64,000 nt of DNA from Chlorops oryzae (taxonomy: Eukaryota > Arthropoda > Insecta > Diptera > Chloropidae). The stretch covers positions 63,892,650-63,956,649 of the forward strand of contig CM035807.1 of assembly GCA_020466095.1 (NCBI GenBank), read 5' to 3'. A program made the translations under genes and the position numbers. Of this stretch, positions 30,111-40,779 are shown in pieces; the first letter of the stretch is position 1; each line of letters begins with the position of its first letter. The notes beneath the pieces are model-generated. The model was not told the origin of the DNA, searched no databases, and worked only from the letters and a program-made list of their open reading frames with translations.

Positions 30111-32758
30111 GATCATTGGCGCTCAGGCAATATACGTGTTTGGAAAGGAGACTCCAACGACAACCCGCGATGCATGAAACTTACAACGCCGTACTACGAG
30201 AATATATCACAAGTGGTCATATGGAACCGGCCACGCCCCCTTTTGAAATCTCCCACAACGGAACCTGCTCTTCGTTTCATCTGCCTCATCACGCGGTTGT
30301 TAAACCAGAGAGTACCTCTACCAAGGTGAGAGTGGTTTTCAACGCATCCCAGAAAACCACCGCCAAGTCATCTCTGAATGATGTGCTGCACGTGGGCCCA
30401 GTTCTACAAGCCGACTTAGTTATCTTGTTGCTCAATTGGCGCACCTATCGATTCGTTTTCAACGGCGACATTGAAAAAATGTACCGCCAAATTTTGGTCC
30501 ACAAAGCGGATCGCGCATTTCAACGAATTTTGTTCCGAGATGATCCTACCGCACCGGTCAAGGATTTCGAGCTGAAGACGGTCACCTTCGGAGTGAATTG
30601 CGCACCATATTTGGCCATCCGAACCCTCTACCAGTTAGCCGACGACACTGGCGATGCGGCTCCCCGAGCTGCGTTCATTTTAAAAAATGAAAATAATGTC
30701 GATGACGTATTGTCGGGCGGCCATACGCTGGCGGACGCGCTCGAGGCCCAGGCGCAACTCTTCACCACGCTTCAGTCGGCAGGATTTCCGCTTCGGAAAA
30801 TTACCGCAAATCACAGGACATTGCTGGAAGGGATTGAGCCCACTCATTTATTAAACGCAGAATTTCTCAAGTTCGACGCCCATAGCAACGCAAAGATGCT
30901 GGGAATCCGGTGGAACGCCGTGACTGACTGCTTCTCGTATCGGTTGACGACGAGGACATCCACTTCTGAGACCAAGCGGCAGATCCTATCGGACATCGCC
31001 AAGTTATTCGATCCGGCCGGATGGCTGACGCCGATCGTGATACGAGCCAAAGTGCTTATGCAGCAGCTATGGCTGGAAGGCACTGCGTGGGATGAACGAG
31101 TCACCAGTGATGCACTAGCCAAATGGAATGCCTTCTTAGAAGATCTGCCTTTCATCGAACAGATTCAGATTCCACGGTGGCTTCAGTATGAGCCTGCCGC
31201 GAGCATTCAGCTGCACGGATTCTATGACGCGTCAGAGCGAGCGTACTGCGCTGCCATATATCTTCGAGTTGAAACACTCGATAACGCCAACACTCTTTTA
31301 TTGACCGCTAAGTCGAAGGTGGCGCCTTTACAGACGGTGAGCCTGCCACGCCTCGAATTGTGTGCCGCGGTGTTGTTGTCCAAACTGGTAAAATCCATCA
31401 ACGAACAGCTGCGAGTCCACGAGCATGACACCTTTCTATGGACTGATGCCTCAATTGTGCTGGCCTGGCTCAAGCGACCCCCTAATGCCTGGAAGACGTA
31501 CGTGGCCAACCGAGTGTCGCAGATTATCACCAACACTGGCCATCTCCCCTGGCACCATGTGAGATCGCAGGACAATCCGGCTGATTTGGGTACTAGAGGA
31601 TCCTCGGCGCAAGATCTGCAAGCGAATCACCTGTGGTGGCACGGACCGTCGTGGCTAAAGGAACCTGCTAGGGATTGGCCCCAGCCGAAGACTCCATCCG
31701 CTCCCATTCTCGAAGAACGAAAAGTGCAATCGTTCACCGCCATTATCGCACACGAAGACCTCCTCGAACGCTTCTCGTGTTTCGATCGCGCATTGCGAGT
31801 CCTAGGGTTCGCATGGCGATTCATTCAGCGAACACGAAAGGCAGCTGGCCCACCGGAATTCTCCCATGCGCTCTCTCAACGAGAACTAACAGCGGTGAAA
31901 ATTCGTCTTATCGTTGCGGAGCAGAAACGATATTATCCGGAAGAATATGAAGAGCTAAGCAATCGACGGCCCGTCCATAAGAAGAGTCAACTGCTTAGTC
32001 TTAACCCCGTGCTCGACAGCGATGGGCTGCTGCGGGTTAATGGACGGCTGGTCCATGCCGACCTCACACCCGACGAAAAACACCCGATCATCTTGCCAGC
32101 CCCCTCTACATTTTGTCGCCTTTTTTTGGATTTCATTCATCGATCTATGTTGCATGCGGGAAACCAACTTATGTTTTGGACGGTGCGACAGAACTTTTAC
32201 GTCGCGAGACTTAAGCGTAAAATCAAAAGCTGCATCAGCCGCTGCCACGCATGCACTATTCATGCCCACCGGATGAGAACACAACTGATGGCAGCTCTGC
32301 CTGCTGAACGCTCAACGCTTTCACTACCGTTTACTTCTACCGGCGTCGACTTTGCGGGTCCCTTCGACATCAAAACCTCCACCTTACGCACCGCTCCGTT
32401 TTTGAAAGGATACGTATGTGTATTCGTTTGTTTCGCCACCAAGGCCATCCACCTGGAGTTGTGTTCGGAGCTCTCAACAGCGTCCTTTCGGGCCGCATTC
32501 GATAGATTCGTCGGACGCCGCGGCCTGCCTAAATGTGTATTTTCGGACAACGGGCGCAACTTTGTCGGCGCAAAGAATGCACTTGAGGCTGAATTCGAAG
32601 AATTTATATCGAACGTTTCCACGAAAATTCGGCAACACTATACGGTTCAAGGTTTCGAATGGCATCTGATTCCACCTCATGCTCCGCATATGGGCGGGCT
32701 CTGGGAGGCGGCGGTGAAGAGTTTCCAGACTCATTTCGTGGACAGCTGGCGCCATTAA
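30110..32758 (+). pseudogene. BEL element 1 RT, RNase H and integrase, long frame
   Basis: An 880-codon frame covers RT fingers (STKVRVVFNASQKTT), the palm start (GDIEKMYRQI), and the active site, which reads NVDD instead of the usual YVDD near 30694. The thumb follows (LFDPAGWLTPIVIRAKVLMQ). RNase H has LHGFYDASERAYCAA, LPRLELCAAV and FLWTDASIVLAWL as acidic motifs, and HVRSQDNPADLGTRG. The integrase zinc finger (HAGNQLMFWTVRQNF, CHAC) and core (GVDFAGPF, FSDNGRNFVG, GGLWEAAVKSF) hold D, D and E. The frame is lost after THFVDSWRH, by one base. Confidence 0.85.
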
Positions 32759-33248
32759 ATTCTCATTTGAAGAATTTACAACACTTCTCGCACGCATCGA
32801 AGGAGTTCTCAACTCACGCCCCTTGACACCCATGTCTGAGGATCCGGAAGATCTGCTCGCATTGACACCCGGTCACTTCCTGAGAGGCGCTCCGCTGACA
32901 GCGTGGCCGGAGGATTCACAATCAGACCTACCCCTTACGACTCGCTGGGAAAAGATAAAAATCCTACACCATCGATTCGCACAACGATGGAAAATTGAAT
33001 ATCTATTGAGTCTGCACAAGCGCGAGAAGTGGAAGACTTCGCAGCCAAACCTCAAGGTCGGCGACATTGTGGTAATCATGGATGAACAGACACCCCCCTT
33101 TGAATGGAGGAAGGGCCGATAACCGCGTTGCATCCCGGAAATGATCATCTTGTACGTGTAGTCGATGTCAAAACTCAGTTCGGCATCATGACCCGACCTA
33201 TAACTAAGTTATGCGTTTTACCGACCGACCTAACAGAAACATTATGAC
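32759..33248 (+). pseudogene. BEL element 1 integrase C-terminus
   Basis: It continues integrase in two further frames: SFEEFTTLLARIEGVLNSRP near 32760, then LTPGHFLRGAPL and the DUF5641-type domain (KWKTSQPNLKVGDIVVIMDE). A one-base loss near 33120 moves the closing segment (HLVRVVDVKTQFGIMTRPI) to a third frame, ending at the TGA near 33248. This domain is the usual end of BEL/Pao pol. Confidence 0.8.
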
Positions 33249-33330
33249 TAACCGTCAATGCCCTTTTACAACCAACCTTCCCCTTTCTCGTTTCTGTAAT
33301 AGTCATGTGCTTAAAGTTATCCCTCTCATC

Positions 33331-33346
33331 GTTTCAGCCCATCATG
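33331..33346 (+). promoter_or_regulatory. Candidate 3' splice site just before the extra ORF
   Basis: A pyrimidine-rich stretch (CCCTCTCATCGTTTCAG) ends at 33337, seven bases before an ATG at 33344. The placement is that of a subgenomic-message acceptor for a retroviral third gene. No transcript evidence is available. Confidence 0.4.
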
Positions 33347-34220
33347 TGTGAAGAAGATCTGCGAGAGCGATGCCCGCTCTGCCCGCAAAACCATCGGCTG
33401 TCCCGCTGCCGCCGCTTTCGACGCCTTTCGGTGGAGGGGAGAAAGAGCTGCATCCGGCTCCACAAGCGCTGCTGGTCGTGTCTAAAAGCGGGCCATCGCG
33501 TATTGTCCGTCTCGGCAGGTGTGCAAGGTGTGTAGCGGGCTGCATAACTCGCTCATCCATGAGGAACCTAGACCAGAGTCGCCGGATGAACGGGAGGATG
33601 GTCCATGGCGCCCTAAAGTTAAACCGACACAACTGGCGTCGGGGAGTCGAGCCACCGCACGGCGACGTCGTTCGCGTCAGCGCCTCCCCATACGACGCAG
33701 CCAATCCTTGTCCGGACCCGGTCGCCTATCCGTCACCTCCGCGCCGTCACTCTGCAGCGCGTCGACGCTCCGCTGCCAATCTACGCTCGCCGTCGCCGCC
33801 ATCCACACCGCCAAGAAGAGTGACATTCTGCACCCGCTCCACCCGGATGCCACCAGGGACGCCACCGCGCCACTGCTCACCCGTGGTCCTCGCCGCTCGC
33901 CATCACTACCACGTCGCCGTTCGCCGTCGCCAGCACGTCGCCACTCTTCGTCATCATCACGACGCTGCCGTCGGGTCCCACCACATCCGCAGTCATCGCC
34001 GCCGCGCTTCCGAACCACTCGCGCTCCCCCTCGCAGTCCAGACCCACCACTGGATGCTCGAGAGACGTTTGAGGAGTTTGCACGAAGGCATCGGATCCCG
34101 GAAGCTCCCACCGAACGCTCCCAGCCCTTGTCATGGGAAGTGAAACGGCAAGTCCACGAGTGGTGCGTGGAGGCCCGAGCAGCGTTCTTAGCGGCGTGCC
34201 GGGCCCAACGTCACAACTAA
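33344..34220 (+). pseudogene. Extra 3' ORF of BEL element 1: zinc-knuckle and RS-rich protein
   Basis: Between pol and the 3' LTR, where some BEL elements carry env, lies a frame with no membrane segment. It starts MCEEDLRERC with a zinc array: CPLCPQNHRLSRC, then CWSCLKAGHRV, then CKVCSGLHNSLIH after a one-base frame change near 33510. The array has the spacing of a BEL Gag knuckle region and differs from this element's own Gag knuckles. After it come about 150 residues rich in Arg, Ser and Pro (RRSPSLPRRRSPSPARR), then a helical end (FEEFARRHRIPEAP, VKRQVHEWCVEARAAFL). It could bind RNA or be a second nucleocapsid-like protein; function is not known to me. Confidence 0.65.
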
Positions 34221-34256
34221 ACGAGCCTTAGGTTGCGTAGCGCAAGGCGGGCAGTA

Positions 34257-34714
34257 TGTCCGTTTTTCGCCGCTGTCGCTACGCAGCCAGATCCCACCAG
34301 CGGCGAAAAAACGGGAAAAAGGAGGGCAGCACTCCTAGCACAGCTGCTCGCGCTTTTTCCCGCCGGGCTTGACTGGCAACACCGGTCAAGTTTAAAATTA
34401 TTATAAAGTCGATTCTCAACGTGACACCTGCGTGAAAACCGTTCGTTCGAAAAACAATCCGCCAAAACGAAAATTAAAGTACGGGCCGCGTTCGCGTGAA
34501 TAGTTTAAGAATTCGGGCGTTATTTTCTTTTTTTTTGATAAATCATCAATCAACAACAATAGCGTCACTAGCATCGGAATTCCAGCATCAGCAGAAGCAG
34601 CGAGAGAAACAACGTCGACCGCGACCGCAGCAGAAACACCGGCAGTTTAAGGTACGTGATCTTTGTTTACTTCCTACCGATTTCCCTTTGCCCCATTCTT
34701 TACGGGCCCAAACA
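34257..34714 (+). repeat. 3' LTR of BEL element 1 (458 bp)
   Basis: Preceded by the purine tract GCAAGGCGGGCAGTA, the same tract as in BEL element 2 before 42514. It differs from the 5' LTR by two G-to-T changes and a TT/C change near the GAAGCAG motif. It ends ACA, followed by CAAAC. Confidence 0.95.
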
Positions 34715-34776
34715 CAAACAAAACAATAACTGTGATAGATTACATGCGAAAATATTTTTGATATAAATGGCGAAAT

Positions 34777-35110
34777 GCATATTTTTGAGAAAATATTTCC
34801 TTTTTTTCTTAAAAGATTCAATTCGGATAAATTGATAACAATATATTCAATAGGTTGAGAAGCTTGGTGGGAAATCAACCAAAATGTAAGAAAAGTAACA
34901 ACCACCGCGGCCAGTATGACGTTTCACTAAAAACTAAAATTTTTTTTAAAGTAAGCAAAATTTATGTTAAAAAGAAAAAAAAAGGAGTTAAATAAAACCA
35001 AAATTTGTTGCTTGGTCGACGCTCAAGGGTTTTCCAATTATAAAGAAATTTTTCCTATACCTCAAGTTTTCTTTTCCAATAAGAATTGAATTTGTAATGG
35101 TACCCCGAAA
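34777..35110 (+). repeat. Degraded 5' LTR of BEL element 2
   Basis: Aligned by eye with 42514-42921 it shows islands of identity separated by small deletions and lengthened A/T runs. It ends near AAGAATTGAATTTGTA, and TGGTACCCCGAAAATTC follows as a possible primer site. The following 500 bp leader is equally homopolymer-rich and carries no clear frame. Confidence 0.6.
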
Positions 35111-35651
35111 ATTCAAAAGAATCTTTTAAATTCGCGCGAAACGTTCAAAAATGCGTTTAAGAAAATTCTGGTTTTTTTTGTAAAACCATACGGGCGAAAG
35201 TTTTATAACGATGGCTCAATTCGGCACAGGAACTAGGTTTCCTTAATCGAGAAATTATCGCTTTCAAAAAGTGGCAAAGCCGCGCCCGGTCCGGAAGAAC
35301 TTAAAGCGCTCAAGAGCTGGCTGAATTTCATTAATCAAAAAATTCTGGCTAAAAAGAATGAGGGAAGTGACTATTTATGGAAAATTATTTACAAATGAAC
35401 GACTTGGTAATCCGGTACACAAAATAATAAGGTCTAACAAACACTTTTAATGGATCGGTGGTATTGAATTTCACATCCGGGGGCGGTTTAAAACAAGGGC
35501 AACAACCTCCAACCAAACACGAATGAAAATAACTCTAAGCAGAAAGCGGTTTTAAAAACCAAAAGGCATTAGAAGGCGTAAATGAAACAAAGTCTGCTCA
35601 AGCTCAATGGAGTCCAAAACGTACACATGTTGAAATTGGCACCAAAAATAT

Positions 35652-36822
35652 TTGCGGATTCACTCCAAAACAATACGTCCTTGGGAATCCACAACGGGCC
35701 ACATTCTCGAATATACACCAGAATTATTCTATGATATGGAGTCGAAGGTGGCATCAGTCCTAGTGGAGCTTCGACAACACATTCCAAAAGAGGATCAGGC
35801 AGCTAGACCACAAGAATCATCGAATCATCATGACAACGAGATTCTTCTGCCCAGAATTTCTGTGCCGACATTTAATGGCAACTATTTGCAGTGGATGGCC
35901 TTCAAGGATCTATATACTGAGATCGTTCACACAGCAAATATCAGCGATGCAAGAAAAATGCACTATTTAACCCAAGCTCTCGCGGGGGAACCTAAAAAAA
36001 CTAATACAGCACCTTCCAGCGATCGGAGGGAACTACACTGCGGCCTGGTCCATTTTAATAAACAGGTACGACAACCAAAGGTTGCTTGTTACAACACTGC
36101 TGAACAAGTTACTAACGCAGCCAACCACTAAGTCCGAGTCATCATCGTCCCTCAAGACATTGCACGACGTAACACATGAATGTATGCATGGCCTGGCAGC
36201 GCAACGCCTTCCGGTTCACTATTGGGATACAATTGTGGCACATATTGTTCTCAAAAAACTGGACCAGGCCACCCAAACGTCATTCGAGCAAGGCCTGGAC
36301 GACAACCGGCGATTGGTTACTCTTGAAGAAGTGTTAAAGTTTCTTGAACGCAGGTTCCAATCACTAGAAGTCCGAGGAAAAGGCGACTCGTCTTCCAAAA
36401 CAGTTGCTGCATATGTGGAGAATGACAGCAAATGTAAGGTCTGCAACAAAGACACTCATCCGATCTACCAATGTGGCAAAATTACAAGCTCAACGTGCAA
36501 AGAAAGGTGGCAGTTGGTGAATCAGCATAAGCTCTGCGCGAACTGTCTTAAACCAGGACACTCATCCAATAAATGTAAACGACAACACTGCACCAAGTGT
36601 ACCAAAAAACACAACACGTTACTTCACGCTGAAAACTCTTATCAGACAGCAAAAAGGTCAACGGAGCAGGATGGGGCTAAGCAAACTGACACAGCTCAAA
36701 ACAATAAGAACGCAAGCAAGCACCTGACGTCACCACGGCCAGCGATACAACAAAGGTTAGCCTGCTCGCCAACAGCAACGAAATCAACGAACACTACGTA
36801 TTACTTGGAACAGCCTTAATAG
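35652..36822 (+). pseudogene. BEL element 2 Gag, frameshifted
   Basis: The Gag core is clear (LPRISVPTFNGNYLQWMAFK, then DARKMHYLTQALAGEP, near 35850-35990). A frame change in an A run near 35995 follows. The second frame (36082-36819) holds the rest of Gag, ending with zinc knuckles CKVCNKDTHPIYQC, CANCLKPGHSSNKC and CTKCTKKHNTLLH, which bind RNA. The start codon is uncertain because the region before 35652 is degraded. Confidence 0.8.
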
Positions 36823-36824
36823 AT

Positions 36825-37310
36825 TTGGTAACAGCTGATGGACAACGAATTGAATGCCGAGCTCTATTAGACTCCTGCTCCCAGGTAAACCTAATTACGG
36901 AACGGCTATTAAAGAAACTAAGAGGAACTACCAGAGCCGACCCAACGTGTGTAGAGGGAGTCGGAGTAACAGAAAACACGGTTCTTCATCGCACCACAAT
37001 TCATCTGAGATCAAAATACAACAAGTTCAGTGCCACCGTAGATGCTCATGTACTTCCAAAAATCGTTCCAACCAACCGTCTCACAAGATACAAATTGACG
37101 ATTGGAACATTCCAAATGAGTTAAATCTGGCGGACCCCACTTTTTCTAGGCCAGGACGTATCGACTGCTTACTAGGAGCGGAACTTTATTTGGACCTTCT
37201 TACAAAAGGCAGGAAGAGGCTATCCGAGAATCTTCCAACACTCCAGAACACGGTTTTTGGATGGATAATTGCAGGCAGTATCACCAGTCCCCACTCCAAT
37301 ATAGCCACAT
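36825..37310 (+). pseudogene. BEL element 2 protease (DUF1758) region
   Basis: ALLDSCSQVNLITERLL is the protease active-site segment, with Asp-Ser-Cys in place of the common D-S-G. The frame changes near 37115. The conserved downstream part (LNLADPTFSRPGRIDCLLGAE and NTVFGWIIAGSI) follows in the second frame. Confidence 0.75.
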
Positions 37311-38404
37311 GTGGAGTGTGTACAACACAGGAGCTTGAGGATACTATTTCTAAATTCTGGCAGCTTGAAGACACACCGCACTCGAGCACGTCGCTTACAG
37401 AGGATGAACTACGCTGCGAATCTCACTTTGCACAACATACGACGAGGTCAAACGCGGAAATATGTAGTCAAGTTGCCTCTCAAGGAGCATCCATCAGTCT
37501 TGGGGAAGTCAAAAGCCATAGCATACAGCAGGTTCATGTCTTTGGAGAGGAGATTGACCCAAAATCCATCACTAAGAGCACAATACACGCACTTCATGAT
37601 GGAATACGAAAAATTGGGGCACATGACTGAAATCGACCCAAAGCAAGAACTTCTTACGCATTATTTCATCCCTCATCATTGTATTCTCCGACCAGAAAGT
37701 ACAACTACAAAATTAAGAGTAGTGTTTGATGCGTCTGCTAAGACGACAAATGGATTGTCACTCAACGACATCATGTACATCGGACCCACTGTCCAAAGCG
37801 AACTCTTTCCCTCCTGCTACGTTTTAGAATTCATAAATATGTTCTAAAAACAGATGTGGAAAAGATGTATCGTCAGATATGGGTCAATGAGGACGATCGG
37901 AAACTGCAGCTGATAATGTGGAGGAACAGCCCGACTGAAAATCTGAAGTACTATCAACTTAATACAGTGACATACGGAACACGGGCGGCTCCATATCTCG
38001 CAACACGCTGCTTGAATCAATTAGCCGATGAATATCAACACCAATTTCCTCTTGGGGCAGCATCACTTAAAGCAGATTTTTATGTAGATGACGGACTTTT
38101 GGGCGCAGACTCTTTGCGAGAAGCTCTGGAAATGCAGCAACAACTAATTGATGTTCTTCAAAGAGCTGGAATGCAACTCCGAAAATGGTGTGCAAACAGT
38201 CCAAAATTACTGCATGGGATTCCACAGGAGACCAAGAAATTGACCTTAATTTTTGACTCTCAAGAAACTCAAGCCACCAAAACCTTAGGTCTGACGTGGC
38301 TCCCCAAAACGGATGTTTTTTGCATAAAAACAAACCTCAAAAGAAGAACAACGACCACTAAAAGAAGCATGACCTCTGACTTGGCCCGCATTTTTGACCC
38401 ATAA
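37311..38404 (+). pseudogene. BEL element 2 reverse transcriptase
   Basis: RT begins with RKYVVKLPLKEHPSVLGKSK, then HYFIPHHCILRPEST and LRVVFDASAKTTNGLSLND. A frame change near 37850 precedes EKMYRQIWVNEDDRKLQ. The active site FYVDDGLLG near 38080 is intact, and the thumb (LARIFDP) is cut by a stop at 38402. RT copies the element RNA to DNA inside Gag particles. Confidence 0.8.
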
Positions 38405-39255
38405 GGATTGGTCGGTCGGTAGTGGTTACTGCAAAAATTTACATACAGCAATTATGGCAGCTTAAAATCGACTGGGACTCGGATCTTCCGTTGGAAATTC
38501 AACAACGATGGATGCGGTTGCAAGATGACCTGCCAGCACTGGACAATGTTAAAATTTCGCGACACGTGCTTAGTCAGCAAGGTCAGCTGAACATACAACT
38601 GCATGCTTTCGCTGATGCATCCGAGAAGGCATACGGTGCGGCAATCTACATCAGGTCTGTGCAAAAGGATAAAACGATCAAGCTGAACTTACTTTGTTCC
38701 AAGTCACGCGTGGCACCACTAAAGCAGCAAACGATTCCACGTTTTGAACTATGCGCCGCCCTGTTAGCAGCCGAGCTAATGACAAGAGTAAAAGGTGATT
38801 TGAACTACCAAAATAAGGCAAGTTACCTGTGGACAGATTCACAAATCGTGCTTTCATGGATAAACAATCATCCAGGCACGCTTCCAGTTTTTGTTGCACA
38901 CCGAATTATAAAAATTAATCAGTTGACGAGGCCAGAGCAATGGCGACACGTGCCATCCAAGCAAAACCCAGCAGATTTGCTCTCAAGAGGAATAAAACCG
39001 AGAGAATTGGCCACGTGCCATATGTGGTTCTTTGGACCATTATTCTTATATGAGCCTGAGCCTAGGTGGCCACCTCCCTTCAACAGGGAATTAGTCATTG
39101 AAAATAGTCCAGCAACGGTAGCCATAACGTCAAAACAGGCAGACTTGGCAGAGGACCCACTGGTGTATTCAATCCCATCCAGAAATTCATTTCTCTATCT
39201 CCAGAGAGTGACTGGATACGTACTGCGATTTTCAAAAAATTGCAAAAAAATCTAA
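38405..39255 (+). pseudogene. BEL element 2 RNase H and tether region
   Basis: A frame of 277 codons has LHAFADASEKAYGAAIY, FELCAALLAAEL and YLWTDSQIVLSWI as the acidic motifs, and HVPSKQNPADLLSRG. The frame changes again at about 39255 before the integrase zinc-finger region. Confidence 0.8.
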
Positions 39256-40738
39256 ACATGCTCGACCAAAAAATAAGCAACTGTCACCGGCAGAGCTAGA
39301 TGCAGCATTGAAATTAATAGTACGCCAAATTCAAACGTCCGACTTTCAAGATCTACTGAAGATCTTACGAAAAGAAGGAAAAGTACCAAACTCGAACTCC
39401 CTTAATTCTCTGGCTCCATTCTTAGATGAAGAAGGAATAATCAGAGTAGGCGGCAGATTACAAGCATCATCTCAACAATATGACACGAAGCATCAAATGA
39501 TCCTACCTGGAGATGATCCCATCACGAAATTGCTTTTAGAAAAGATGCACAAGGAGAATTATCATTGTGGACCCTCGGCACTGCTCGCGTTCGTCAAACA
39601 ACGATTTTTGGCCACTTAAAGGCAGAAGCTTGGCAAGATCAGTCGTTCAACATTGTGTAAGGTGTACGCGATCAAGGCCCGTTTTATACAAACAAGTTAT
39701 GGGGAACTTACCACCATCACGAGTCGAACCAGCGCGCCCATTTCTACACACCGGCGTAGACTATTGTGGACCTTTCCGAGTACATTTTAAAACTCGAGGA
39801 AAGGCGCCACAAAAGGCGTACATTGCCGTCTTCTGCTGCTTCTCGACTAAGGCCGTACACTTGGAACTAGTAACGGAGTTAACGACCGACGCATTTATCG
39901 GAGCTCTCAAACGATTTATTGCACGCAGGGGTTACTGCAAAACAATATTTTGCGACAATGCAACGAACTTTGTGGGAGCCAAAAACCAACTCGAGGAGCT
40001 CACCAGCAGCATCTATTCATCAAAGGCATCCGATTCCATCATACGAACCTGTAGTGAAAAAGGAATTAGCTTCCAGTTCATCCCACCAAGAGCTCCACAC
40101 TTTGGCGGTCTATGGGAAGCGGCGGTGAAGTCAACAAAAAAACTGCTGGCTCCAAAACTGCATGAAGCGACAATGACATTCGAGGAATTAAACACGGTTG
40201 TGACTGAAGTCGAAGCAATGCTTAATTCACGGCCACTAGTTCCAATGTCCTCCGATCCGAATGATCTAAGCGCACTTACTCCGGACATTTCCTCATTGGA
40301 GAGCCATTGAGGGCAAACGTTGATGCCGACACCGAACCAATGAAAACAAAGATGTCAACACGATGGGAAGAGGTCTCCAAAATTAAACACAAATTCTGGG
40401 AGCGCTGGTCAAAGGAGTATTTAGCCGAGCTGCAATTGCGACATAAATGGAAGGGCCCGACAACCATTATCAAGCCAGACACATTGGTAATTATCAAGGA
40501 GGACAATGTCCCCGTATTACAATGGCCACTGGGTCGAATAATAAATGTGTATAAGGGAGACGATGGAGCCGTACGAGTGTGCGATATTCGGACTCACAAA
40601 GGAATAATCCAGCGACCCATACACAGACTGGCGCCACTTTTTCCGGAAGACAGTAGCGAAGAAAACGTCGGAGAAGAAAGCCGAACAAAGGAAGCTCCTG
40701 AAACGTCAAAGGTCTCCTTACCGATTAGCATCCCCTAA
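39256..40738 (+). pseudogene. BEL element 2 integrase
   Basis: Zinc-binding region: GRLQASSQQYDTKHQMIL, HCGPSALLAF and CVRC across a frame change near 39610. Core: HTGVDYCGPF, FCDNATNFVGAK and HFGGLWEAAVKS give D, D and E. Another frame change near 40300 leads to the C-terminal domain (KHKFWERWSKEYLAELQLRH, DTLVIIKEDNVP, HKGIIQRPIHRLAPLFP). It inserts the cDNA into host DNA. Confidence 0.8.
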
Positions 40739-40779
40739 GTCGCCTTAAAAATGTTCACTCATTCAACAACGAAGTCATT

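Larger units (their letters stand above)
26945..34714 (+). mobile_element. BEL/Pao LTR retrotransposon 1, complete, 7.77 kb
   Basis: Two direct LTRs (26945-27403 and 34257-34714) differ at about four sites by eye. The element is flanked by a perfect 5-bp duplication, CAAAC (26940-26944 and 34715-34719). Inside are leader, gag, protease, RT, RNase H, integrase and an extra 3' ORF. G+C content is clearly higher than the surrounding DNA. Despite the similar LTRs the coding region has at least six frame changes. Confidence 0.95.

Noticed and set aside
33677..34143. Long overlapping frames on both strands in the GC-rich 3' part of BEL 1
   Set aside because: They are shadows of the RS-rich ORF at 33519-34220; codon composition in the other frames is Arg/His-rich by base composition only.
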